NCBI RefSeq assembly: GCF_003143515.1
Contig: NZ_CP029343.1
Location: 1,984,001 to 2,048,000 of the forward strand
Length of the DNA: 64,000 nt
Source of the DNA: Massilia oculi
Lineage (GTDB): Bacteria; Pseudomonadota; Gammaproteobacteria; Burkholderiales; Burkholderiaceae_D
Reading direction: 5' to 3'
Numbering within the stretch: position 1 is the first letter of the stretch; every line of letters begins with the position of its first letter. Below, piece by piece: positions 44,337 through 52,182 of the stretch. Under the pieces are notes generated by a model. That model ran no database searches, was not told the DNA's origin, and worked only from the letters and a program-made list of their open reading frames with translations. The position numbers and the translations under genes were made by a program.

Positions 44337-44945
44337 TCAGGCAAGGACGGGATCGCAGATCGGCAGGGTGCTGGCCACGCGGATGGCATGCGCCAGGCGG
44401 TCGATCACGTCCTGGTTGGTGAAGGTTTGCCGGTGCTTCACGGCGGCGATGCTGATGTTTTCGTCGACCACGCGGATGGCGGCCATGACGGTCGCGGCGC
44501 ACAGCCGCACCTCGAGGTCCCTGGGCGAACGCTCCAGGCGGTCGGCGACGATCCCGGCCAGCGCGTCCTCGGCGCGCTGGGTCGCCATCAGCCAGGAAGC
44601 GCGCAGGTCCGGCTCGTCCGGCAGCATGGCCAGCAGGCGTACGGCCAGCACGTCGTCGGCCAGGTCGGCGGGGGCGCGCTCACGCCCCAGGCAGTCCTGC
44701 AGCCAGGACTCGATCGCTGCAGTGCGCGGCCAGTCGCGCAGCATGGCGATGAAGCGCAGCGAGGTTGCATCGAACAGCGGCTCGACGCAGCTTTCCTTGT
44801 TGCGAAAGTAGCGCCAGACCGTGCGCTTCGACAGGCCGACCGCGGCGGCGATGTCGTCGCCGCTGGTGGCGGCCACGCCCCGTTCCACGAACAGCCTTGC
44901 CGCATGGCGCGATACCGCCAGCTTCGCTTCGTCCTGCACTCCCAT
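44337..44945 (-). CDS. TetR-family regulator upstream of prolyl oligopeptidase
   Basis: A 202-residue TetR regulator. The HTH spans residues about 8-55 (ARLFVERGVAATSGDDIAAA and VGLSKRTVWRYFRNKESC), with a ligand domain behind it. It is the first gene of a two-gene leftward operon with the prolyl oligopeptidase. The 49-bp inverted repeat just upstream of its start (44953-45001) is very probably its own operator. The inducer may be a peptide, by context only. Confidence 0.9.
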   Translation of the reverse strand: MGVQDEAKLAVSRHAARLFVERGVAATSGDDIAAAVGLSKRTVWRYFRNKESCVEPLFDATSLRFIAMLRDWPRTAAIESWLQDCLGRERAPADLADDVLAVRLLAMLPDEPDLRASWLMATQRAEDALAGIVADRLERSPRDLEVRLCAATVMAAIRVVDENISIAAVKHRQTFTNQDVIDRLAHAIRVASTLPICDPVLA

Positions 44946-44952
44946 GATGCTC

Positions 44953-45001
44953 CATGCCTGTCACTTAGTGACGTTTACTATGTCACCAAGTGACAGGCAT
45001 G
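44953..45001. promoter_or_regulatory. long inverted-repeat operator of TetR/peptidase operon
   Basis: Arms of 20 nt (44953-44972 and 44982-45001) match at 19 of 20 positions, with a 9-nt spacer. Within each arm is a near-palindromic half, GTCACTTAGTGAC (44960-44972) and GTCACCAAGTGAC (44982-44994), so two dimers could bind side by side. It begins 8 bp from the TetR start codon. Confidence 0.8.
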
Positions 45002-45022
45002 TCAAACGCCTTGCCTGACAGT

Positions 45023-45589
45023 TCAATCGCGTTTGCGGCGGCGTGCCAGCAGCAGGCCCGCCAGCAGCGGCAGCATCATCGCCACGGTCGACGGTTCCGG
45101 CACCTGCGCCACGATCGAGAAGGTGTCGCCCGCCGACAGGCCGCTGGTGTCGAGCAGCCAGTCGCTGCGGCCGTCGAGCATGGTCGGGTTGCCGAACAGG
45201 GTGTCGGCCGTCTCGCCATTGGCGAACTTGATGACGGCGTAGTTACCCGAGTAGCTGGCCGCGGCGCCGGAGAACGAGGACACGCTGCCCGCCGTTGCGT
45301 AGCCGATCCCCTGCAGGCCGAAGTTGAACTGGTACATCGACAGGCCCACCAGGTTGCGGATGATGGCGTTGAAGCTGAGCGGGCCGGCCAGGTCGGCTTC
45401 TTCCAGCACGAAGTTCAACGTGGTGGTGCTGAAGTCGACCAGGTCGAGGTCGAAGGACACGACGCCGGCTTCGCTGTAGTTGGTCACGATATTGGCGCCG
45501 CTGCTGCTCGTCAGGACGACGGCGCTGGCGGAGTGCGAAAAGGTCAGCGCGCTGAGGGCAACGGCGGTGGCGGCGACGAGTTTGTTCAT
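45023..45589 (-). CDS. PEP-CTERM sorting-domain protein
   Basis: A 188-residue exported protein from MNKLVAATAVALSALTFSHS (an ATG two codons earlier is possible). The signal peptide is followed by a Ser/Gly/Asn-rich beta domain without cysteines. The C-terminus is a full PEP-CTERM tag: VPEPSTVAMMLPLLAGLLLA followed by RRRKRD. Such proteins are processed by exosortase EpsH-type enzymes and are associated with exopolysaccharide or floc formation in Gram-negative bacteria. The exosortase is not in the window. It is the nearest gene downstream of the PhoX-like gene, 37 bp away and in the same direction. Confidence 0.9.
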   Translation of the reverse strand: MNKLVAATAVALSALTFSHSASAVVLTSSSGANIVTNYSEAGVVSFDLDLVDFSTTTLNFVLEEADLAGPLSFNAIIRNLVGLSMYQFNFGLQGIGYATAGSVSSFSGAAASYSGNYAVIKFANGETADTLFGNPTMLDGRSDWLLDTSGLSAGDTFSIVAQVPEPSTVAMMLPLLAGLLLARRRKRD

Positions 45590-45625
45590 GGTCATGTTCG
45601 GGTTCCTTGTGATTGAAGGTGACGG

Positions 45626-47128
45626 TTACAGCGGGCCCTTGGCCCACGGGCCCGAGATCGCGAAGGTCACGCCAGGGGTCTGGATGTTCACGAACAGGTA
45701 GCGGCCAGTGGGGTCGAAGCAGGCGCCCGCGAATTCGTTGCCGCGACGATCGCCGGCCAGCGAGGTCAGCTTGCCAGCGCCCTGCAATTGTTCAGCCGTC
45801 AGGTTGATATTGTTCTTGGCGAAGATGTAGGCGTCGCCGGCGCCCGTCAGGCCCATCAGGCGCTGGCCGTAGCCGAAATGGTCGGTGATGGCGCTCGACG
45901 CGTCTTCGCAGATCAGGATCGCGTTGCGCGGGCTGACCGTCAGGTTGTCGCCCATATTGCCCACCAGCTGGCTCGGGCTCGAATAGATACACTTGAGGGT
46001 CTGGCGCGCCAGATCGAGTTCCCAGATCGCGCCGCGGTTGACGTGGCCGCCCGAGGTGTCCATCACGTACATTTTGCCCTGGGCATACCAGATGCCTTCG
46101 CCGCGGTTCATGCGCAGCGCGCCTTTCATCCAGCCCTGCACGAAGGGGCCGGCGGCGCTGTTGATCGTCTCGCCGTTCAGCCCCACGCCATTGCCGCGGT
46201 TGGCGTCCGGATTGGCGATCGGCACCCATTCCAGCTCATAGGTGTCGTCGACCGAGGCCACCGCCAGGTTGACGTTGTTGCGGCCCTTGACCTTGGCCAT
46301 CTCGAGCACGCCGCCCATGGCCAGCGAGCCGGGCGCGCCGGTCTTGACGTCGGGGACGTAGCGGTAGAAGCCCGACTTGCCCGACGAATCCTCGGTCAGG
46401 TAGACGTTGGAGTTGGTCGGGTCGACGGCGGCGGCTTCGTGCGCGAAGCGGCCCATATTGACGATCGGCTGGCCGCTCACCTGCTGCGGGTCGGCCGTCA
46501 CCTCGAACACGTAGCCGTGCTTCTTGCCGCCGGCGCTGACCGTGTCCGAACCGATCTCTTCGCAGGTCAGCCAGGTGCCCCAGGGCGTGATGCCGCCGGC
46601 GCAGTTCTGTTGTGTGCCGCCCAGGCTCGGGGTCATGCTGACCCAGTCGCCGTCGCGGAACACCAGGTTGGTCGTGCCGCCGCAGGAACGGTTGCTCGAA
46701 CTGCCGCTGACGTTACCGGTGTCATACAGGCCATAGGCATTGATGAAATTGACAGCGGCGCTGCCGCTGATTTCATGATTGCGCACCAACACCTGCTCGG
46801 TGACGCGGCCGACCTTGCGCGTGACGATCACGCCCATGCCGTCGTGGCCGCCCGGGCAGGGACGGCCGTCGCTCATGGTGTCGCCGCGCCAGCCATAGCT
46901 CTTGTAGCTGAAACCCGGCGGCAATTGCAGCAGCGGCAGTCCGGTACTCAGGTCGTTGACCGGGGCGATCGGGCCGTAGGGGCTGTCGACCAGGGCGGTC
47001 GCGCCATTGGCCGCCAGCGCTTCGCGGGCGTGCAGCGCGGCGAAGGCGCCGACGAAAGGCAGCGCGGAGGCGCCGGCCATGCCCTTGAGCAGGTTGCGCC
47101 GCGAAGGCGACATATCGTGTTCGTTCAT
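45626..47128 (-). CDS. PhoX-like (DUF839) phosphatase with Tat signal
   Basis: A 500-residue DUF839/PhoX family protein. The N-terminus is a Tat signal, SPSRRNLLKGMAGASALPFV. The propeller domain has ITPWGTWLTCEEIGSDT, RFAHEAAAVDPTNSNVYLTE and the C-terminal GNEFAGACFDPTGRYLFVNI, which include the metal-ligand positions of PhoX. Alkaline phosphatase PhoX is a calcium/iron enzyme in the periplasm; not every DUF839 protein is an active phosphatase. The start at 47128 is followed by SPSRR four residues later. An inverted repeat lies upstream at 47194-47240. Confidence 0.88.
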   Translation of the reverse strand: MNEHDMSPSRRNLLKGMAGASALPFVGAFAALHAREALAANGATALVDSPYGPIAPVNDLSTGLPLLQLPPGFSYKSYGWRGDTMSDGRPCPGGHDGMGVIVTRKVGRVTEQVLVRNHEISGSAAVNFINAYGLYDTGNVSGSSSNRSCGGTTNLVFRDGDWVSMTPSLGGTQQNCAGGITPWGTWLTCEEIGSDTVSAGGKKHGYVFEVTADPQQVSGQPIVNMGRFAHEAAAVDPTNSNVYLTEDSSGKSGFYRYVPDVKTGAPGSLAMGGVLEMAKVKGRNNVNLAVASVDDTYELEWVPIANPDANRGNGVGLNGETINSAAGPFVQGWMKGALRMNRGEGIWYAQGKMYVMDTSGGHVNRGAIWELDLARQTLKCIYSSPSQLVGNMGDNLTVSPRNAILICEDASSAITDHFGYGQRLMGLTGAGDAYIFAKNNINLTAEQLQGAGKLTSLAGDRRGNEFAGACFDPTGRYLFVNIQTPGVTFAISGPWAKGPL

Positions 47129-47437
47129 CGAGATGCTCCAAAGAATAGGAATCGAGCCGGTGGTCCGGCGTCTGGTGTCGTTGGCGGCGCCCGTGCATCA
47201 GGTCCGTTCCGTCCCTACCACCCCCGGTAGGACTGATGCATTAAAACAAACAAAAATGTCAACTCGATGACGACAAAAAGACAACAATCATGTATTCGCC
47301 ATCTGAGAAATACACGCCGTTGTCATGCATGGGAGATGGCGCCCACATGGACGGGCCGGATTGGGCGCACACGGATAAACCGGCTAGAATCGCTGTCTTC
47401 CGCTCAACAGTTCTTGCCCGTCAAGACGCGATTCACC
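47129..47437. promoter_or_regulatory. PhoX-ubiA divergent intergenic region
   Basis: A 309-bp gap between the divergent phoX-like gene and ubiA. It contains an imperfect inverted repeat, TGCATCAGGTCC (47194-47205) and GGACTGATGCA (47230-47240), enclosing a smaller stem CCTACC/GGTAGG (about 47214-47231). That structure is followed by an A-rich segment (47241-47285), the likely promoter zone for the phoX-like gene. I see no PHO box and no extra gene. Confidence 0.5.
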
Positions 47438-48292
47438 ATGAACAAGCTGGCGCTCTATTTCCGCCTGGTCCGGGCCGACAAGCCGATCGGCATTCTTCTC
47501 CTGCTGTGGCCTACCCTGTGGGCGCTGTGGATGGCGTCCGGCGGCGTGCCGGACCTGCAGGTGCTGGCGATCTTCGTCATCGGCACGGCACTGATGCGCT
47601 CCGCCGGCTGCGCCATCAACGACTACGCCGACCGCGACTTCGACCGCCACGTCAAGCGCACCGTCGACCGCCCGCTCACCAGCGGCAAGATCAGCGGCAA
47701 GGAAGCGGTGATGGTGGCGGCGGTGCTGGCCATCGTGTCGTTCCTCCTGATCCTGCCGCTGAACGCGCTGACCAAGCAGCTGTCGGTGGTGGCGGTGATC
47801 GTGGCCGGCACCTATCCCTATTTCAAGCGCTTCTTCGCGATTCCCCAGGCCTATCTCGGCATCGCCTTCGGCTTCGGCATCCCGATGGCCTTCGCCGCCG
47901 TGCAGGACGGGGTGCCGGCCGTGGCCTGGTGGCTGCTGGTGGCCAATGTGTTCTGGGCCGTGGCCTACGACACCGCCTACGCCATGGTCGACCGCGACGA
48001 CGACCTCAAGCTCGGCATGCGCACCTCGGCCATCACCTTCGGGCGCTTCGACGTGGCCGCGATCATGCTGTGCTATGGCGCCTCGCTGGCGATCCTGCTG
48101 CTGTGCGGCTGGTCGCTGGGCCTGCGCTGGTGGTTCGTGGGCGGGGTGGCGGTGGCGGGCTGCATCGCGCTCTACCACTACACCCTGATCCGCGATCGGG
48201 ACCGCATGAAGTGCTTCAAGGCGTTCCGCCACAACAACTGGCTGGGGGCCGCACTGTTCATTGGTGTCGCGCTCGACTATGCATTAGGTTAA
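47438..48292 (+). CDS. ubiA: 4-hydroxybenzoate polyprenyltransferase
   Basis: A 284-residue membrane prenyltransferase that attaches the polyprenyl tail to 4-hydroxybenzoate in ubiquinone synthesis. Both Asp-rich motifs are present: [20 protein letters not shown] and [18 protein letters not shown]. It has about eight helices. The start is the ATG at 47438 ([18 protein letters not shown]); a longer frame upstream has no family similarity. ubiC is not adjacent. Confidence 0.95.
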   Translation: MNKLALYFRLVRADKPIGILLLLWPTLWALWMASGGVPDLQVLAIFVIGTALMRSAGCAINDYADRDFDRHVKRTVDRPLTSGKISGKEAVMVAAVLAIVSFLLILPLNALTKQLSVVAVIVAGTYPYFKRFFAIPQAYLGIAFGFGIPMAFAAVQDGVPAVAWWLLVANVFWAVAYDTAYAMVDRDDDLKLGMRTSAITFGRFDVAAIMLCYGASLAILLLCGWSLGLRWWFVGGVAVAGCIALYHYTLIRDRDRMKCFKAFRHNNWLGAALFIGVALDYALG

Positions 48293-48336
48293 TATTGTCC
48301 AAAAGGCATTCACCCCACAACACATAGAGGCCCACC

Positions 48337-48657
48337 ATGATCGAAAAAATCCCGACCCAGACCGGCACCCGCGACCAACTGGTCAACGACCTGAAGACCG
48401 TGATCCACGACGCCGAATCCTGGCTGCGCAACGGCGGCCAGCTGACCGGCGAGGAACTGAAGGCCGCCAAGGTCAAGTTCGAGCAGACCCTGGCATCCGC
48501 CAAGACCAGCCTGATCCACGCCGAAGAGACCGTGGTCGAGCGCACCAAGGTCGCCGCCAAGGCCACCGACGAGTACGTCAAGGACAATCCATGGAAGTCG
48601 GTCGGCCTGGGCGCCGCCGTCGGCGTCGTGATCGGCATGCTGATCGCGCGTAAATAA
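48337..48657 (+). CDS. DUF883 (ElaB/YqjD-like) membrane-anchored protein
   Basis: A 106-residue ElaB/YqjD/DUF883 family protein: a long charged helical region (about residues 10-75) then a C-terminal membrane anchor GLGAAVGVVIGMLIARK. ElaB/YqjD proteins of E. coli bind ribosomes and sit in the inner membrane in stationary phase. It is the first gene of the rightward trio DUF883-YqjE-YqjK, 14 bp before the holin-type gene. Confidence 0.88.
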   Translation: MIEKIPTQTGTRDQLVNDLKTVIHDAESWLRNGGQLTGEELKAAKVKFEQTLASAKTSLIHAEETVVERTKVAAKATDEYVKDNPWKSVGLGAAVGVVIGMLIARK

Positions 48658-48671
48658 GACTAAGGACGACG

Positions 48672-49052
48672 ATGACAATCTCCGCGACCGTCGGAAGGAT
48701 AGGATCCAACCTGCTCGCCATGGTGCGGACCAGGCTCGAACTGGCAGCCCTCGAGCTGCAGGAAGAGACGCACCGGCTGATCGGCTATCTGGCCTGGGGC
48801 GTCGCGGCCGCCTTTTTCGCGGTGGTCGCGGTGTTGCTGGCGATCCTGTTCGTGCTGGTGCTGTTCTGGGATACCCATCGCCTGCTGGCGATCGGCGTCA
48901 TGACGGGCCTGTTTGCGCTGCTCGGCCTACTGGCCTTCTTCAAGGTGCGCGGCGACCTGGTCACCCGTCCGCCGCTCATGGCCGCCACGCTGGCCGAACT
49001 GCGCAAGGATGCGCAAGCCGTCAAAGGAGAGCCGATCGATGAGCAGCAATGA
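48672..49052 (+). CDS. YqjE-like (phage holin superfamily) membrane protein
   Basis: A 126-residue protein of the YqjE/DUF1469 family with two central membrane helices (AAAFFAVVAVLLAILFVLVL and RLLAIGVMTGLFALLGLLAF). It is annotated under a holin superfamily by fold, but it is not a phage gene here. It overlaps the following gene by 14 bp. The DUF883-YqjE-YqjK group is a conserved stationary-phase or stress cluster in proteobacteria. Confidence 0.87.
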   Translation: MTISATVGRIGSNLLAMVRTRLELAALELQEETHRLIGYLAWGVAAAFFAVVAVLLAILFVLVLFWDTHRLLAIGVMTGLFALLGLLAFFKVRGDLVTRPPLMAATLAELRKDAQAVKGEPIDEQQ

Positions 49053-49338
49053 CACCCTGGCGGCGCGCCGCCGCCTGCTGGCCGCCCAGTGCGCCGAACA
49101 GCGCGCGATGATGGCGCATGACGTGGCGCTGCTGCGCCATCCGGCCGACATGGGCGGCGCCCCCGCCTTCGTGGCCCAGCACAAGACCTCTCTGCTGGCC
49201 GCTGCCGGCCTGGGGCTGGGCTTCCTGGTCACCAAGCCGAAGTGGGTCGTCGGCGTGGCGACCGGCGCCCTGTCCGCCTACAAGCTGGCGCAGAAGGTCT
49301 TGCCGGTGCTGGGCTGGCGGAAGTTCGAAGTCCACTAG
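49039..49338 (+). CDS. YqjK-like small protein
   Basis: A 99-residue protein with a helical charged N-terminus (RRRLLAAQCAEQRAMMAHDV) and a hydrophobic C-terminal part (HKTSLLAAAGLGLGFLVTKP). Its ATG at 49039 lies inside the end of the YqjE-like gene. It corresponds in position and size to YqjK of the E. coli yqjCDEK group, with only loose sequence similarity. It converges on proC with 30 bp between stop codons. Confidence 0.75.
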   Translation: MSSNDTLAARRRLLAAQCAEQRAMMAHDVALLRHPADMGGAPAFVAQHKTSLLAAAGLGLGFLVTKPKWVVGVATGALSAYKLAQKVLPVLGWRKFEVH

Positions 49339-49368
49339 GCATTCGCCTGGGCGCCGCATCCGTGGCGC

Positions 49369-50181
49369 TCAGTCCCTGCCCAGTTCCTCGCCGAGCTCCC
49401 TGCCGCGCGCGGCCGCCGCCTGCATCGCCGCGACGATGGCTTGTTTCACTCCCGCCGCCTCCATGCTGGTAATCGCCGCATGCGTGGTGCCGCCCTTCGA
49501 GGTCACGCGCTGACGCAGCACCTCGACCGGCTCATCCGACTGCGCCGCCAGCTGCGCCGCGCCGGTAAAGGTCGCCAGCGCCAGCTCCCTGCCCTGCTGC
49601 GCGTTCAAGCCCATTTGCAACGCCGCCTCCTGCATCGCTTCCAGGAAGAAGAACACATAGGCCGGACCGCTGCCCGACACCGCCGTCACCGGATCGATCT
49701 GCGCCTCGTCATCCAGCCACACGGTCTTGCCGACCGCGCGCATCACCGTATCGGCCTGCGCGCGCTGGGCCTCGCTCACGCCCGGCTGCGCCGCCAGGCC
49801 GGTCACGCCCATGCCGATCAGCGCCGGCGTGTTCGGCATCGTGCGCACGAGCGCGTCGTAGCCGCCGAGCCAGCGCGACAAATCGCTGCTGCGGATGCCG
49901 GCGGCGATCGACAGCACCAGCTGCCGTTTCAATAGCGGCGCCAGTTCGGCCGCGACCTCGCGCATCTGCTGCGGCTTGACCGCGAGCACCACCACTTCGC
50001 TCTCCCCGACCTGTTCGTCGATCGCCGTCGCGGTGCCCACGCCGTACTGCTGCGACAGGCGCTCCAGCGCTTCCGGGTTGCGGTCGACGACGTGGATGTT
50101 CGCGCCCGAACCCGCCTGCCGGACGATGCCCGAAATGAGCGCCGCGGCCATATTGCCGCCGCCGATGAACGTGATCTTCAT
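49369..50181 (-). CDS. proC: pyrroline-5-carboxylate reductase
   Basis: A 270-residue NAD(P)-dependent enzyme for the last step of proline synthesis. The Rossmann motif is ITFIGGGNMAAALISG. Further family signatures are MPNTPALIGMGVTGL, SGSGPAYVFFFLEAM and the C-terminal VTSKGGTTHAAI. It is 12 bp after the YggS-type gene in the same direction, a common YggS-ProC pair. Confidence 0.96.
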   Translation of the reverse strand: MKITFIGGGNMAAALISGIVRQAGSGANIHVVDRNPEALERLSQQYGVGTATAIDEQVGESEVVVLAVKPQQMREVAAELAPLLKRQLVLSIAAGIRSSDLSRWLGGYDALVRTMPNTPALIGMGVTGLAAQPGVSEAQRAQADTVMRAVGKTVWLDDEAQIDPVTAVSGSGPAYVFFFLEAMQEAALQMGLNAQQGRELALATFTGAAQLAAQSDEPVEVLRQRVTSKGGTTHAAITSMEAAGVKQAIVAAMQAAAARGRELGEELGRD

Positions 50182-50193
50182 GTGTTTTTCCTG

Positions 50194-50895
50194 TTAATCG
50201 TAATTGCGTGCGCCGAAGATGGCGCTGCCGATGCGCACGATGGTCGCGCCTTCCGCGATCGCCGCCGCCATGTCGCCCGACATGCCCATCGACAGCGTAT
50301 CGAGCGCGAGGCCGTCGGCGCGCAGCGCGTCATGCAGCATGCGCAGGCGGGCAAAGGCGGCGCGCTGCTGCCCGGGTTCGGTCGCGCGTTCGGGAATGGC
50401 CATCAGGCCGCGCAGGCGCAGGTTAGGCAGCTGCGCCACCGCGCGCGCCAGTTCGGGCAACTCGGCCTCGGTCGCACCGCTCTTGCTGGCCTCGCCGCTG
50501 ATGTTCACCTGCAGGCAGATATTCAAGGGGCCGAGTTCGGGCGGACGCTGTTCGGACAGGCGCTGGGCGATCTTGAGGCGCTCGACCGTGTGCACCCAAT
50601 GAAAATGGGACGCGATCGGGCGTGTCTTGTTGCTCTGGATGGGGCCGATGAAATGCCATTCGACCGGCGCATCGGGTTGCGCCTGCGCGACGTTCGCGAT
50701 CTTGTCGAGCGCTTCTTGCAGATAATTTTCGCCGAACGCACGTTGTCCGGCCGCCATCGCATCCAGCACGGCTTGCGCAGGAAACGTCTTGGAAACAGCG
50801 AGCAATTGCACCTCGCCCCGGGCGCGTCCGGCAGCCTGGACAGCCTCCCCGATTGTCGCTTCGACAGCTTGCAAGTTGGCGGCGATTGTGGACAT
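50194..50895 (-). CDS. YggS family PLP homeostasis protein
   Basis: A 233-residue PLP-binding protein of the YggS/PROSC family with a single TIM barrel. The PLP lysine is in LLAVSKTFPAQAV. Other motifs are FGENYLQEALDK, WHFIGPIQSNKTRPIA and LSMGMSGDMAAAIAEGATIV followed by RIGSAIFG. The family buffers pyridoxal phosphate and affects amino-acid metabolism. It is divergent from pilT across a 234-bp gap that contains a large palindrome. Confidence 0.94.
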   Translation of the reverse strand: MSTIAANLQAVEATIGEAVQAAGRARGEVQLLAVSKTFPAQAVLDAMAAGQRAFGENYLQEALDKIANVAQAQPDAPVEWHFIGPIQSNKTRPIASHFHWVHTVERLKIAQRLSEQRPPELGPLNICLQVNISGEASKSGATEAELPELARAVAQLPNLRLRGLMAIPERATEPGQQRAAFARLRMLHDALRADGLALDTLSMGMSGDMAAAIAEGATIVRIGSAIFGARNYD

Positions 50896-50953
50896 AATGA
50901 TTTTCTATAGGAAATATTTTTCGCGCAGCGACGATGACAAAGGCGCACCTCTG

Positions 50954-51111
50954 GTGTCCTGAATTGGAAGTTCGTTGAACAATTAATGTGGCGAAATCGG
51001 TTCGAGGCAAGGAGCAAAGCACAGCAAGGCCGGTGGCCTTGCGCGCATTTGCGACGCAGTATCGGGCCGATTCTCGCTGCATTAATTCAACGAATTTTCA
51101 ATTCGGGACAC
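50954..51111. repeat. 158-bp imperfect palindrome upstream of pilT
   Basis: The two halves of this segment are reverse complements along almost their whole length. The outer parts begin GTGTCCTGAATTG on the left and end CAATTCGGGACAC on the right. The outer 47 nt of each arm differ at five positions plus two small gaps. The centre is a perfect stem GCAAGGCC-GGT-GGCCTTGC (51024-51042). It fills most of the YggS-pilT gap and ends 18 bp before the pilT start codon. It may be a MITE-like element or a large hairpin in the pilT leader; it encodes nothing. Confidence 0.8.
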
Positions 51112-51129
51112 TATCCACAGGGATTATAA

Positions 51130-52173
51130 ATGGACATTTCGGAATTACTCGCCTTCTCGGTCAAGAACAAGGCGTCGGACCTGCACCTGTCGGCCGGCCT
51201 GCCGCCGATGATCCGCGTGCATGGCGACGTGCGCCGCATTAACCTGCCGCCGCTCGAGCACAAGGACGTGCACGGCATGATCTATGACATCATGAACGAC
51301 GGCCAGCGCAAGCAGTACGAAGAAGTGCTCGAGTGCGACTTTTCGTTCGCGATCCCTGGCCTCGCGCGCTTCCGCGTCAACGCCTTCAACCAGGAACGCG
51401 GCGCGTCGGCCGTGCTGCGCACGATTCCCTCCAAGATCCTGACCCTGGAAGAACTGAACGCGCCCAGGATCTTTGCCGACCTGGCCATGAAGCCGCGCGG
51501 CCTGGTGCTGGTGACCGGCCCGACCGGCTCCGGTAAATCGACCACGCTGGCGGCGATGGTGAACCACCTGAACGAGAACGAGTACGGCCACATCCTCACT
51601 ATCGAAGACCCGATCGAATTCGTCCACGAGTCCAAGAAGTGCCTGATCAACCAGCGCGAAGTGGGCCCGCACACGCTATCGTTCAACAACGCGCTGCGTT
51701 CGGCGCTGCGCGAAGATCCGGATGCGATCCTGGTCGGCGAACTGCGCGACCTGGAAACCATCCGCCTGGCGCTGTCGGCGGCCGAGACCGGCCACCTGGT
51801 GTTCGGCACCCTGCACACCTCGTCGGCCGCCAAGACCATCGACCGTATCGTCGACGTGTTCCCGGCCGAAGAGAAGGAGATGGTGCGCGCGATGCTGTCC
51901 GAATCGCTGCAGGCCGTGATCTCGCAGACGCTGCTCAAGACCAAGGACGGCTCGGGCCGCGTGGCCGCGCACGAGATCATGATCGGCACCCCGGCGATCC
52001 GCAACCTGATCCGCGAGGCCAAGATCGCCCAGATGTATTCGGCCATCCAGACCGGCAGCAATGCCGGCATGCAGACGCTGGACCAGAACCTGACGGAGCT
52101 GGTGCGCCGCAACGTGATCTCGACCGGCGCCGCGCGCGCCGCGGCCAAGATCCCGGAAAACTTCCTCGGCTAA
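51130..52173 (+). CDS. pilT: type IV pilus retraction ATPase PilT
   Basis: A 347-residue hexameric ATPase that depolymerises type IV pili for twitching motility. It has an N-terminal PAS-like domain (SDLHLSAGLPPMIR), Walker A GPTGSGKSTT, Walker B (AILVGELRDLETI), His box (GHLVFGTLHTSSAAKT) and the PilT-specific C-terminal signature AIRNLIREAKIAQ. It lies 9 bp before pilU. Its leader is dominated by the 158-bp palindrome. Confidence 0.97.
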   Translation: MDISELLAFSVKNKASDLHLSAGLPPMIRVHGDVRRINLPPLEHKDVHGMIYDIMNDGQRKQYEEVLECDFSFAIPGLARFRVNAFNQERGASAVLRTIPSKILTLEELNAPRIFADLAMKPRGLVLVTGPTGSGKSTTLAAMVNHLNENEYGHILTIEDPIEFVHESKKCLINQREVGPHTLSFNNALRSALREDPDAILVGELRDLETIRLALSAAETGHLVFGTLHTSSAAKTIDRIVDVFPAEEKEMVRAMLSESLQAVISQTLLKTKDGSGRVAAHEIMIGTPAIRNLIREAKIAQMYSAIQTGSNAGMQTLDQNLTELVRRNVISTGAARAAAKIPENFLG

Positions 52174-52182
52174 GGACGCATC

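Noticed and set aside
42169..44811. 880-codon open frame on the plus strand
   Set aside because: It is antisense to the prolyl oligopeptidase and TetR genes, which have clear catalytic and HTH motifs. The plus-strand product has no recognisable fold.
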